Assembly: GCA_002343445.1 (NCBI GenBank)
Contig: DDSP01000069.1
Coordinates: 75,509 to 104,426 of the forward strand
From: Chthonomonas sp. UBA2387
Lineage (GTDB): Bacteria > Armatimonadota > Fimbriimonadia > Fimbriimonadales > Fimbriimonadaceae
Length of the DNA: 28,918 bases
Reading direction: 5' to 3'
Part shown: positions 1 through 7,398 of the stretch, in pieces
Position numbering within the stretch: the stretch's first letter is position 1
How the letters are laid out: every line of letters starts with the position of its first letter
Position numbers and translations under genes: made by a program
The notes under the pieces: model-generated
What the model saw: only the letters and a program-made list of their open reading frames with translations
The model's database searches: none
Told to the model about the DNA's origin: nothing

Positions 1-450
1 CAGGAACGCGCCGCCGGAATCGACCAGGTAGACGCAGGGCAGGCGGTTCTCGCGCGCGATCTCCTGCGCGCGCAGGTGCTTCTTCACCGTCATCGGGTAG
101 TAGGTGCCGCCCTTGACCGTGGCGTCGTTCGCCACCAAAACGCACTCGCGTCCATGGATGCGCCCGATCCCCGTGACCAAGCCGGCGCTCGGCGCATCGC
201 CCCCATACATTCCGTGGGCCGCCAGCGTGCTGAACTCCATGAACGGCGCTCCGGGGTCGAGCAGGTCTTCGATGCGCTCGCGGGCGAGCAGTTTGCCCCG
301 CTGCCGATGCTTGGCGATGGCGTCCTCGCCGCCACCGACCATCGCTCGGGCCATGTGCGAGCGGTACTCGTCCAGGATCGCGTCCATCGCGGCTCGGTTC
401 GCGCGGTGCTCGTCGTCGTGCAGGTGGACCGTGGATCGCAAGGGCTCCAT
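1..450 (-). CDS. Acyl-CoA carboxylase, carboxyltransferase (beta) subunit, methylcrotonyl-CoA carboxylase type; C-terminus outside window
   Basis: Only the first 150 codons are visible. The translation contains RGKLLARERIEDLLDPG, then VLVANDATVKGGTYYP, then TVKKHLRAQEIARENRLPC and YLVDSGGAFL. These are the conserved N-terminal blocks of biotin-dependent acyl-CoA carboxyltransferases and are closest to the methylcrotonyl-CoA carboxylase beta type of leucine breakdown. Propionyl- or other acyl-CoA specificity cannot be excluded without the C-terminal half. The enzyme transfers the carboxyl group from carboxybiotin to an acyl-CoA in the cytoplasm. The ATG at 450 was chosen because the family similarity begins just after it and a -10-like TACTCT (plus-strand 459-464) lies 8 nt upstream. 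An in-frame ATG 15 codons further upstream (near 495) is possible. The gene is divergent from the unknown gene at 510. Confidence 0.88.
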   Translation of the reverse strand, partial: MEPLRSTVHLHDDEHRANRAAMDAILDEYRSHMARAMVGGGEDAIAKHRQRGKLLARERIEDLLDPGAPFMEFSTLAAHGMYGGDAPSAGLVTGIGRIHGRECVLVANDATVKGGTYYPMTVKKHLRAQEIARENRLPCVYLVDSGGAFL

Positions 451-489
451 CGCGTCGTAGAGTACCGTGACGGCGACCCTGGCTCGGAC

Positions 490-498
490 TGCCATACT
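490..498 (+). promoter_or_regulatory. Extended -10 element (TGCCATACT) for the gene at 510
   Basis: TGC followed by CATACT lies 11 nt before the ATG at 510, and no Shine-Dalgarno sequence lies between them. The same TGCCAYAMT arrangement precedes aroA and the first clpS-like gene. No convincing -35 box is seen. The transcript would have a leader of only a few nucleotides. Confidence 0.45.
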
Positions 499-509
499 TC
501 GCAACAGCG

Positions 510-1430
510 ATGGCGCACAACACGCTTCTCGTGGGTCCACCCGACGCGTCTTGGCGCGAGTGGCTCAAGCGCGAGTTGGGGGACCGCGACCTCGTGTGCC
601 TCGATCCCGATCAGAGCGACCTGGATTCCCTGGGCAGGGTGGTCTTGCGTAGGCAAGGCAAGGTCAAGGCTTGGCGGTTCATCGGTTCGCTCGACGCGTT
701 GCGTGCCCCGCATGTCGTGCTGTCGGCCCTCATCGGCTTCCTGGGCAAGGTCCAAGGCGATGCCGTGATGCTCGCCCCCGCTTACAAGGCTACGCCGATC
801 TCGCGCCATTTGGCCACGCTCATCGCGCAGGTCGTCCAGCCAGCCCAAATCCTGATGGCCGAAGGTTGCGCGGCCCCGAAGATCGGCTGGCCGATCGGCC
901 CAGAGACGGTGACCTTGGAGCCCGGCTTCCCGCCCGTGGTCGTCGGCGCCCAACGCCGCGCCCACTGGCTGAAACTCTTCGAGCAAAGCGAGACCCACGT
1001 CATCGAACTCGACCGAGTGGCCCTGGAGGGTACGCGTCTGGGCACGGGTGAGTGGGTGGACCCCGAAGTGCTGCGAGGCATCGGACTGCCTGCGGCCGCT
1101 CGCGCCGAAACCGCCGGCGGACACCTGGTGCTGGTCACGGACGACGACCTCGACGACGCCCTGGTGGGCCGCGCGATGGACCACTTCCATTGCTCGCGGG
1201 TTTTCTTCGTGCGCCCCTCCGACCTGAGCGGGCTGCTCTGCTCGTTCGCCCGCGACAGCGGCGAAGATTTCGGCATGGGCGTCGTGGAGTCGGTGGACTT
1301 CGGCGCGCGTCGGGTCAAGGTGCACAGCACGGCCGTCGCGCCCGCGCCCGTGCGGATTCTTCGATTGGGATCGCTGCGGCTGTATGGCAACGGGGCAGAG
1401 GCAGGGGAACTCAAACCCTGGCAGGTCTAG
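510..1430 (+). CDS. Hypothetical protein, 306 aa
   Basis: I do not recognise this family. The protein is soluble, with no signal peptide and no clear membrane segment. The N-terminus MAHNTLLVGPPDASW resembles a Rossmann-type first strand but lacks a GKT/S P-loop. A second beta-alpha-like block, GGHLVLVTDDDLDD, lies near residue 205. Start at 510 is supported by the extended -10 just upstream and by the divergent layout with the acyl-CoA carboxylase gene. It ends with TAG at 1428-1430, 11 bp before the histidine phosphatase gene, so the two may be co-transcribed. Codon usage matches its neighbours. It may be lineage-specific. Confidence 0.75.
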   Translation: MAHNTLLVGPPDASWREWLKRELGDRDLVCLDPDQSDLDSLGRVVLRRQGKVKAWRFIGSLDALRAPHVVLSALIGFLGKVQGDAVMLAPAYKATPISRHLATLIAQVVQPAQILMAEGCAAPKIGWPIGPETVTLEPGFPPVVVGAQRRAHWLKLFEQSETHVIELDRVALEGTRLGTGEWVDPEVLRGIGLPAAARAETAGGHLVLVTDDDLDDALVGRAMDHFHCSRVFFVRPSDLSGLLCSFARDSGEDFGMGVVESVDFGARRVKVHSTAVAPAPVRILRLGSLRLYGNGAEAGELKPWQV

Positions 1431-1441
1431 AATAGGAGTCC

Positions 1442-2047
1442 ATGCGCATCATTCTGGTCCGGCACGGACAAACGGCGTGGAACGTCGCGAACCGCGCTCA
1501 GGGCCACAGCGACGAGCCGCTCGACGCCTTGGGGGAGCGCCAAATCGCCGCCCTCGCCGAAGCGCTCTCTGGCGAACGCATCCGACGCATCGTTTCCAGC
1601 GACCTATCCCGTGCGCGAAAGACCGCCGAGACGGTCGCGGCCAAGCACGGGCTGGAAGTGGAACTCGATCCCAGATTGCGCGAGCGGTCGTTCGGAGAGT
1701 GGGAGGGCCGGGCCTTCGAAGCCATCCGCAAAGACGTGGACGACCGCGTCGAAGCGGGGCACCATCCCCTCGAAGTCTGCCCGCCCGGCGGCGAGAGCGT
1801 CCGCGACGTCTGGCACCGCCTGGCCCCGGTCATCGAGTCGCTCCGCCAAGAAAGGCGGCCGATCCTCGTTTCGACCCACGGGATGGCCAAGTCCATCCTC
1901 CTCGCTGGGTTGCTCGGCGCCGACGAGTCCGTGGCGCGAGCGTTCCGCTTCGGCAACACGGCGATCTCCGTCGTCGGCCTTCACGGGAGCAACCGCGTGG
2001 TGCTGGAGCGCTACAACGACACCCGCCACCTGGAGGGTTTGGAGTGA
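1442..2047 (+). CDS. Histidine phosphatase family protein (phosphoglycerate mutase-like)
   Basis: This 201-aa protein starts MRIILVRHGQTAWN, the RHG signature (R7-H8-G9) whose histidine is phosphorylated in catalysis. The second arginine block SSDLSRARKTAE and the acidic LRERSFGEWEGR segment follow. The second catalytic histidine is in STHGMAKSILL near residue 144. The family includes cobalamin-pathway phosphatases (CobC) and broad small-molecule phosphatases, so the substrate cannot be named. An AGGAG ribosome site (1434-1438) lies 3 nt before the ATG. The stop TGA overlaps the GTG start of lnt (GTGA, 2044-2047), which indicates translational coupling. Confidence 0.9.
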   Translation: MRIILVRHGQTAWNVANRAQGHSDEPLDALGERQIAALAEALSGERIRRIVSSDLSRARKTAETVAAKHGLEVELDPRLRERSFGEWEGRAFEAIRKDVDDRVEAGHHPLEVCPPGGESVRDVWHRLAPVIESLRQERRPILVSTHGMAKSILLAGLLGADESVARAFRFGNTAISVVGLHGSNRVVLERYNDTRHLEGLE

Positions 2048-3528
2048 AGGACAAGGTGCTGCGCGGCTGGCCCTCGGTGTTGAGCGCCGTGCTGGTCAGC
2101 CTGTCGTTGCATCCAGTGGCCTGGTGGCCTCTGGTGTTCGTGGCCGTCGCTCCGTGGCTGTGGAGCCTCATCGCGACCGACCCGCGCGGCGCGTTCCGCT
2201 CGGGTTGGACGTTCGGCTTCTGCTTCTGGCTGGCGCAGATGAACTGGGTGCGCGAATTTGTTTTCCGCTGGATCGAGAGCCCCGTGCTGTCCGCCGTCCC
2301 GTGGGTCGTCTGCGGGTTTCTGGGCGCGTGGTACTTCGCCGGGTTGGGATGGCTGGTCCAAAGGCTGTGGACCCAGGGCCGTTGGTGGGCCATCCCGCTG
2401 GCTTGGGCAGGCTTGGAGGTCGGCCGGTCCTATATCCCCTATCTGGCGTTCCCTTGGAGCCTGCTCGCCTCGCCGCTGGCGGCGGCACCGGAACTCATCC
2501 AATCGGCCCGGATCGGCACGATCTATCTGGTCTCGGCCTGGGCGGCGCTCGCGAACGTGTGGCTGGCGATGGCTCTCCAGGCCAGGACGACACCTTCCCG
2601 GACGCAAGGTGGGCGACTTTGGGCCGCCGGACTCGTGTTCGCCGCGGTGGGGATCGGCTCATATGTCGCCTATGGCCTTCAGGCGAACCCAAAGGGCGAG
2701 CGCGTGCGAATCGCGGTCGGCCAGCCGGGTACCGACCTCGCCTTTGGCGACCCTGCGACCGAAGACGCACGTGTGGCGCAGGCCATCCCACCCCTCTATG
2801 CCAAGGCGCGCGCCGAAGAGGCCCGTATGCTGGTCCTGCCAGAAGGGCTGGTCAACGGGGGCGCGGGCCTTCCGCCGATCACGGCCTTCTTGGTTCAAGA
2901 GGAGCCGCCCGTCCTGTTCGGCGGAACGCGAGGTGTCTCGCCCGCCTACCAGACGGCCTACAAGTACGATGGCGACTGGGATTTCGCCGACAAGACGCGC
3001 CTCGTCATCTTCGGCGAGTTCGTGCCCGGGCGCGACGTGTTGCCCTTTCTCAAGAACTTCAACCTCCCCACGGGCGACCTGCACCCGGGCAAGGAGACCA
3101 AAGCCCTTCGCATCGCCGGCCTGACCGTCGGCCCGCTGATCTGCTTCGAAGGGCTGTTCCACAACCTCGGCTACCGCCAACGCGCCAACGGGGCGCAGCT
3201 GCTGGCCGTGATGTCCATCGACGACTGGTACATGGGCACCGCCGCGCCGGCGCAACTGCGCGAGGGCACCATCTGGCGAGCCGTCGAAACCGGGCTGCCG
3301 ACCGTCCGCTCGGCATCGCTGGGCTCCACAATGGCCGTCAACGGGCGGGGCGACGTGCTGGCGGAACTGCCGCTCGGCCAGCGGGACGCCTTGATCGTGG
3401 ACATGGTGATCGGCCCGCCGCTCCCCCGCGCCTGGGTGGCCGAGGCCGTGCCCTGGCTCCTGTTGGCTTGCCTGTTCGTTTGCTCCCTGGGCCGCGCGAA
3501 TCCCAGGAGTTCGGGTCGAGCATCGTGA
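2044..3528 (+). CDS. lnt: Apolipoprotein N-acyltransferase
   Basis: This 494-aa polytopic inner-membrane enzyme adds the third acyl chain to the N-terminal cysteine of lipoproteins. The N-terminal half has several hydrophobic segments, and the C-terminal half is a periplasmic nitrilase domain. The catalytic triad is visible: Glu267 in LVLPEGLVNGG, Lys317 in ADKTRLVIFGEFVPG and Cys367 in GPLICFEGLF. The order and spacing match the family (E. coli E267, K335, C387). The length is close to the usual ~510 aa. The GTG start at 2044 overlaps the previous stop, and its own stop overlaps the next GTG in the same way, so it sits inside a tightly coupled operon. A lipoprotein substrate candidate is encoded at 25851-27227. 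Confidence 0.93.
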   Translation: MKDKVLRGWPSVLSAVLVSLSLHPVAWWPLVFVAVAPWLWSLIATDPRGAFRSGWTFGFCFWLAQMNWVREFVFRWIESPVLSAVPWVVCGFLGAWYFAGLGWLVQRLWTQGRWWAIPLAWAGLEVGRSYIPYLAFPWSLLASPLAAAPELIQSARIGTIYLVSAWAALANVWLAMALQARTTPSRTQGGRLWAAGLVFAAVGIGSYVAYGLQANPKGERVRIAVGQPGTDLAFGDPATEDARVAQAIPPLYAKARAEEARMLVLPEGLVNGGAGLPPITAFLVQEEPPVLFGGTRGVSPAYQTAYKYDGDWDFADKTRLVIFGEFVPGRDVLPFLKNFNLPTGDLHPGKETKALRIAGLTVGPLICFEGLFHNLGYRQRANGAQLLAVMSIDDWYMGTAAPAQLREGTIWRAVETGLPTVRSASLGSTMAVNGRGDVLAELPLGQRDALIVDMVIGPPLPRAWVAEAVPWLLLACLFVCSLGRANPRSSGRAS

Positions 3529-3929
3529 GCAACGAGCGCTTCAGGGAGCGAACCCAAATGGCGCTTTCGACTGCAGAGCGGCTCCGCGAGGCGTTGGCGC
3601 TCGGAGACGACCCGATCATCCGAGACGCAGTGATCCAACGGTTCGAGTTCACTTTCGAGACCGTGTGGAAAGCTCTGAAGCTGTTTCTGGAGCATCAGGG
3701 GTATTCGGCCCCGAGCCCGCGAGCCGTTCTCAAGACGGCGTTCGTCGAAGGTGCGATCGAGGGCTCCGAGGACGCGGATGTCTGGTTGCGCATGCTCGAG
3801 GACCCAAACCTGACAACGCACGCCTACGACGAGGTCCTTGCCGCGCGCATCTTCGCGCACGTACGCGACGAGTACAGCGAGCGGCTGACCGCGATGGCCC
3901 AACGGATGGCAGGGTGGACATGGGACTGA
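3525..3929 (+). CDS. HEPN-type nucleotidyltransferase substrate-binding protein (HI0074 family)
   Basis: This 134-aa helical protein has the family core: ERLREAL, then DAVIQRFEFTFETVWKALK, then the HAYDEVLAARIF segment near the end. Members pair with a minimal nucleotidyltransferase encoded next door, as here (the MNT gene starts at 3920, overlapping by 10 bp). HEPN/MNT pairs are known as toxin-antitoxin modules in which MNT modifies HEPN. Proteins of the HI0074 subtype often lack the strict RX4-6H RNase motif, and I do not see one here, so toxicity is uncertain. The GTG at 3525 overlaps the lnt stop (GTGA) and gives the family-typical N-terminus. An ATG at 3558 is an alternative with a purine-rich AGGGAG upstream. 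Confidence 0.85.
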   Translation: MSNERFRERTQMALSTAERLREALALGDDPIIRDAVIQRFEFTFETVWKALKLFLEHQGYSAPSPRAVLKTAFVEGAIEGSEDADVWLRMLEDPNLTTHAYDEVLAARIFAHVRDEYSERLTAMAQRMAGWTWD

Positions 3930-4258
3930 CTCTGCCCGACCTGCGCGAACGCGACCTCGACGCGCTCCGGCGGGTGTTTGCGCGGTTTCCGTATGTCCAA
4001 GCGGTCAAGGTGTTCGGATCGAGAGCAACGGGCACGGCCCAACCAACCTCGGACCTCGACCTCGCGATCTCCGCACCGGGGGCCAATCCAGGACAGATCG
4101 CGCGCCTCCGCGACGCTCTCGAAGAAGCCCCCATCATCTACCGACTCGATGTCGTCTGGCTCGAAGAACTGACCAACGAGCGCCTCCGCGAAAAGATTGA
4201 GCGAGAGGGCAAGACGCTCGACCTGATCAGCTCAGACGAGCCCGGGACGTCCGTGTGA
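3920..4258 (+). CDS. Minimal nucleotidyltransferase (MNT), partner of the HEPN protein
   Basis: This 112-aa protein has the Pol-beta-type nucleotidyltransferase signature: VFGSRATGTAQPTSDLDLAI with Gly33-Ser34 and the metal-binding Asp45 and Asp47, and a third Asp77 in YRLDVVW. Such MNT antitoxins AMPylate or otherwise nucleotidylate the HEPN partner. All three catalytic aspartates are present, so it is probably active. The ATG at 3920 overlaps the HEPN gene by 10 bp, so the two are translated as a unit. The pair closes the run that starts at 510. About 96 bp then separate it from the PEP-CTERM gene. Confidence 0.88.
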   Translation: MGLTLPDLRERDLDALRRVFARFPYVQAVKVFGSRATGTAQPTSDLDLAISAPGANPGQIARLRDALEEAPIIYRLDVVWLEELTNERLREKIEREGKTLDLISSDEPGTSV

Positions 4259-4275
4259 CAAGCCCACCGCCGGCC

Positions 4276-4294
4276 CGTCACAGTTTCGTCACAC
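4276..4294 (+). promoter_or_regulatory. Direct repeat CGTCACA with 11-nt period, possible operator
   Basis: CGTCACAG at 4276-4283 and CGTCACAC at 4287-4294 are spaced exactly one helical turn apart, upstream of the PEP-CTERM gene. A partial inverted copy (CATGACG) follows at 4298-4304. An 11-bp direct repeat of a TGTCACA-like unit resembles response-regulator sites such as Pho boxes, but this is a weak match. Confidence 0.25.
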
Positions 4295-4354
4295 CTCATG
4301 ACGCACAGTGCTCTTGGTTCCCGCAATTGACGGGGACGCCAGAGGAAAGGAATC

Positions 4355-4984
4355 ATGAGAAACAAAGTACTCGCCCTCGTCGGCGCACTCGCCGTGGCAT
4401 CGGCCTCCGGTGCACAGACCATCTTCTACGACAACATCCAGGGGTTCAACAACTGGGCGACAAAGAGCTACTACGCCATTCGCGGAACCAACGACGCCGT
4501 GCCGCTTCGCCACGCCCAGAGCTGGAGCCCCAACCAAACCGGAACCGTCCACGAGATCACGGTCGGCCTTCAGAACAAAGGGCTCGGAGCGGGGTCGGGG
4601 ACCATGTCGCTCCTCGGCCCTAGCGGAGGGCTCGCCCCGGGCGCGGTTCTCGAGAGCCTGACGTTCCCCGGCACCCCGGTGCTGGATTCGACCAACAGCC
4701 TGACGGTTTCCGGCTTCAACACCAACGTGACCGCCGGGCAGCTCTATTGGGTCCTGATCGAAGCCGACCCCGCTTCGGCGCTGGCCTGGAAGGACCGTCC
4801 CGACGGACTGAACTCTCACCAGGCAACACAGTCGGGCAACCCCTACGGCTCCTGGCTGACTGGAAGCAGCATGGGACGCTCGCTCACGGTCGAAGGGTCG
4901 GTGGTTCCCGAACCCGCCACCATCACGGCCCTCGCAGCCGGCGCGCTCGCGCTGCTCCGCCGCCGACGCTCCAAGCCCGCCTAA
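4355..4984 (+). CDS. PEP-CTERM sorting domain protein
   Basis: This 209-aa exported protein has a signal peptide, MRNKVLALVGALAVASASGA, with likely cleavage before QTIFYDN. A beta-rich secreted middle part follows. The C-terminus carries a PEP-CTERM tail (residues ~183-209): VPEPAT, a short hydrophobic helix and a basic RRRR end. This tail is recognised by an exosortase/archaeosortase-type transpeptidase, which cleaves it and attaches the protein to the surface or to exopolysaccharide. The function of the mature part is unknown. A good ribosome site (AGAGGAAAGG) precedes the ATG. A strong hairpin at 5004-5031 ends the unit. No exosortase gene is in the window. Confidence 0.9.
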   Translation: MRNKVLALVGALAVASASGAQTIFYDNIQGFNNWATKSYYAIRGTNDAVPLRHAQSWSPNQTGTVHEITVGLQNKGLGAGSGTMSLLGPSGGLAPGAVLESLTFPGTPVLDSTNSLTVSGFNTNVTAGQLYWVLIEADPASALAWKDRPDGLNSHQATQSGNPYGSWLTGSSMGRSLTVEGSVVPEPATITALAAGALALLRRRRSKPA

Positions 4985-5003
4985 GCCCCGGCAAGAGAAT
5001 CCC

Positions 5004-5031
5004 AAGAAGGGCGCGTCGCCGCGCCCTTCTT
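5004..5031 (+). terminator. Hairpin terminator after the PEP-CTERM gene
   Basis: A perfect 12-bp stem (AAGAAGGGCGCG paired with CGCGCCCTTCTT) closes a TCGC tetraloop. There is no long T-run after it (ACTGC follows), but its position just after the stop codon and its stability support a terminator. Confidence 0.7.
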
Positions 5032-5033
5032 AC

Positions 5034-5042
5034 TGCTAAAGT
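5034..5042 (+). promoter_or_regulatory. Extended -10 element (TGCTAAAGT)
   Basis: TGC plus TAAAGT lies 9 nt before the ATG at 5052, with no Shine-Dalgarno sequence between. It sits directly after the terminator of the preceding gene, as expected for the start of a new transcript with almost no leader. Confidence 0.45.
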
Positions 5043-5051
5043 AAACGCGGC

Positions 5052-6380
5052 ATGAACGCGCTTTGCCTCTTGGCATGGGCCCTCGCGGTGCCCGATTGGG
5101 ACCTGCGAATCGTCGAGATGTACGTCTGCGACAAAGCAGGCGTCAAGCAAACCTACGCCCTTGGCGAAGGGCCGGTCTACCTGTGCGTCAAAGTGGCTGG
5201 CGAGGGCTCGGGGAGCGGCGTTTACGAACTCGACGTGGAGTTCGCGGGCCGCAAACACCGCTACACGGACCGGCGTCCCCCACGAGGCACAGAATCCTAC
5301 ATCCTGACGTTGGGGCTCGCGGCGCACGGTGCCATGCCCTATCGGGCCGAAGTGGACCCCGATCAGAAACTGGACAAGAAGCGGGGCAACAACATCGCGG
5401 AAGGCGTCCTCAACCCGACGACTCCGGTTGAATCGGAGTGGTTCGCACCCCGCGAGTACGACATCGTGGACCATTGGGAAGGCGAGTTGGTCAGCGGAAC
5501 GCCGGAGAAACTCGTCGTCGCCACGCCCATCTTCGGCTCGATGAGCCACCAGACGGTCGAATCTTGGACCAAGGATGCAAGCTCTGCGATCGAATACGTC
5601 GCCCCCGACCGCGCCCCCGCGCTGACGCTGCGCCTCGCGGACGTCGCCAAGCCCGTGTCCCTCGAGCAGAAGGCCCATGTGGTCGTGCGGAACTACCGCG
5701 TCAACCCAGCGGCGCTCAACGTGCCTTGGGCCGCCTATGATTCGTTGCCCTACGATGTGCGGTCCTGGTTGACCCAGACAGGCTCGGAAGAGGGCATCGA
5801 GGCGCTGGCCAAGTTCTACGAAGCCACGTTCCCCGTCTCCCCCCGCGAGGGATCCTCTCCGCTCGCCGCCACGGTGAAGGCCTACATGGCGACCTTGACT
5901 GCGCTCGAGTATCAAGCCGATGGCCACGGCGCACTCATGCCCACCTTGCGCGACGGCGTCGCTCGATGCGAGGGGTACGCCGAACTCTATGTCGGATTGG
6001 TGAGGAAGATGGGCATCCCGGCGCGCATCGTCAACGGATACGTGGCCGACGAAGGAGAGGGACCGAAGGCACCCAAGGATGCTCACTCATGGGTTGAAGT
6101 TTGGTTCCCCGGCGTGGGATGGGTGCCCCAAGACCCAACCTTCGCCGATACGGCCGCCGACGGCGCCACGTATCCCTGCTTCTTCTATGTGATGCCCAGC
6201 CTGAACGAGCGCGTGGCCGTCTCGTACGGCGTCAACTATCGGCTGGAGGAGGGTGCCGAGGGCTACGGACTGATCGGTCCCAGCCACTGGATGGCGTACA
6301 AGGGCGCGGCACCCAAGCTGAAGACCGCGCGAACCCTCACCATCGAGACAGTTCCGTCACGCAAAACGGGGCCTCAGTAA
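5052..6380 (+). CDS. Exported transglutaminase-like domain protein
   Basis: This 442-aa protein begins with a short hydrophobic N-terminus, MNALCLLAWALAVPD, that looks like a signal peptide. Residues ~280-380 form a transglutaminase-like (papain-fold) domain. The triad is visible: Cys306 in ARCEGYAELYVGL, His345 in DAHSWVEVWF and Asp361 in PQDPTF. The sequence GIPARIVNGYV between them is typical. In bacteria such domains usually act as proteases or cross-linking and peptide-binding enzymes of the envelope. The substrate is unknown. The N-terminal ~270 residues are probably beta-rich and I do not recognise them. The 3' end overlaps the convergent MlaE-like gene by 7 bp. Confidence 0.85.
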   Translation: MNALCLLAWALAVPDWDLRIVEMYVCDKAGVKQTYALGEGPVYLCVKVAGEGSGSGVYELDVEFAGRKHRYTDRRPPRGTESYILTLGLAAHGAMPYRAEVDPDQKLDKKRGNNIAEGVLNPTTPVESEWFAPREYDIVDHWEGELVSGTPEKLVVATPIFGSMSHQTVESWTKDASSAIEYVAPDRAPALTLRLADVAKPVSLEQKAHVVVRNYRVNPAALNVPWAAYDSLPYDVRSWLTQTGSEEGIEALAKFYEATFPVSPREGSSPLAATVKAYMATLTALEYQADGHGALMPTLRDGVARCEGYAELYVGLVRKMGIPARIVNGYVADEGEGPKAPKDAHSWVEVWFPGVGWVPQDPTFADTAADGATYPCFFYVMPSLNERVAVSYGVNYRLEEGAEGYGLIGPSHWMAYKGAAPKLKTARTLTIETVPSRKTGPQ

Positions 6381-7144
6381 AGGAGCTCGGCAAGGAAGTA
6401 ATTCGCCACGTAGATCAGCACCATCGAGATGACCACGCAACGAGTCGTGGCTTGACCAACGCCCACAGCGCCACCCTTCGTCCGCAGCCCTTGCTGGCAC
6501 GCGACGACGGCGATGATCAAACCGAACACGGGCATCTTGAGCATCCCGCCGATGAAGTCCCACGGCTCCACGTATTGCTGGATGGATTGGATGAACGCCC
6601 CGCTGGGCACGCCGTTCGACTGGGAAACCAAGAGCCCCCCGAACACCCCGGTGTACATGCCCACAAGCGCGAGAACGGGCAGCATGAGCACGCCGGCCAA
6701 TATGCGCGGGATGACCAGATAGTTGGTGGGATGGACGCTGAGCATGCGAAGGGCATCGAGCTGCTCGGTGACGGCCATCGAGCCGATCTGGGCCGCCATC
6801 GCCGAGCCGCACCGGCCCGCGACCATGATCCCGGCCAGCACGGGCGCGATTTCGCGGGTCATCGAAAGGCCGACGGTCGCTCCCGCCAACGAACCAGCCC
6901 CGAACCGGACCAAGAACTCGGCCCCATAGAGCGCCAAGACCGCGCCGGAGAAGAAACTCGTCAGCGCCACGATGGGCACGGACGAGACCCCGATGAACGC
7001 CATCTGGGCCAGAGTCTCGCGCCATTCGAACGGGCGGGCGAACAGGCGGCGGAACGCGTCCCAGACGATCAATGTGCACTCGCCCACGAACTCGACCGCC
7101 GCGATGAGCGGGCGCAAAGGTGAGTCGGCTGCGGGCTTCGCCAC
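6374..7144 (-). CDS. MlaE family ABC transporter permease
   Basis: This 256-aa protein has the MlaE/YrbE (DUF140) features: FFSGAVLALYGAEFLVRFG, the SMTREIAPVLAGIMVAGRCGSA core, MAVTEQLDALRMLSVHP, and PRILAGVLMLPVL, with about five membrane segments. Family members form the inner-membrane permease of phospholipid or lipid transport systems that maintain outer-membrane asymmetry. The start is GTG at 7144, because an in-frame stop lies six codons upstream. A -10-like TATCGT lies 6 nt before it. No MlaF ATPase or MlaD substrate-binding gene is adjacent, so the partners must lie elsewhere. The length matches the family. Confidence 0.92.
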   Translation of the reverse strand: MAKPAADSPLRPLIAAVEFVGECTLIVWDAFRRLFARPFEWRETLAQMAFIGVSSVPIVALTSFFSGAVLALYGAEFLVRFGAGSLAGATVGLSMTREIAPVLAGIMVAGRCGSAMAAQIGSMAVTEQLDALRMLSVHPTNYLVIPRILAGVLMLPVLALVGMYTGVFGGLLVSQSNGVPSGAFIQSIQQYVEPWDFIGGMLKMPVFGLIIAVVACQQGLRTKGGAVGVGQATTRCVVISMVLIYVANYFLAELLY

Positions 7145-7159
7145 GCTGGGACGATACCT

Positions 7160-7301
7160 TCAAAACCGAACGGTCGTGAAGACGAAGTTCACGGTCGTTG
7201 AGGGAGAAGTTCGGAAGGCCTGGCTTCTGACCGCGTACGAGAAAACGGCGGTTGAGTCACCGGATGCAGACGATTCACACGTCATCCAACGTCTCGATTG
7301 A
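7160..7301 (+). pseudogene. Possible 3' relic of a PBECR/barnase-like nuclease gene
   Basis: An open frame reads NRTVVKTKFTVVEGEVRKA, then WLLTAYEKTAVESPDADD, and ends with TGA at 7299-7301. The block with WLLTAYE resembles, from memory, the last strand of phage Mu-associated barnase/EndoU/colicin E5-like toxin nucleases. Upstream the frame runs into the antisense of the MlaE-like gene, so only ~45 codons could be genuine, with no start of their own. The rest of the 7145-7398 gap holds only a 7-bp hairpin (GAAGCGA at 7307-7313, TCGCTTC at 7328-7334), which could be a weak terminator. The call rests on a short match. Confidence 0.3.
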
Positions 7302-7398
7302 GGCGCGAAGCGAGTGGACAAAGTTCTTCGCTTCTTGACGCCAACCGCCTCAGGGATTATTGCATGCCATTCAATCAGTTTCAGGTTCGATTGCGACT

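Noticed and set aside
90..1325. 411-codon minus-strand frame over the acyl-CoA carboxylase start and the unknown gene at 510
   Set aside because: Arg/Ser/Pro/Thr-rich translation typical of a GC-rich shadow frame. The real minus-strand gene here is in another frame and ends at 450.
1384..2043. N-terminal extension of the lnt frame upstream of 2044
   Set aside because: It overlaps the whole histidine phosphatase gene in a different frame and has low-complexity Arg/Pro composition. The GTG at 2044 fits Lnt.
6101..7123. 340-codon plus-strand frame over the MlaE-like gene
   Set aside because: Antisense shadow rich in His/Gln/Asp/Arg. The minus-strand frame is an unmistakable MlaE protein.
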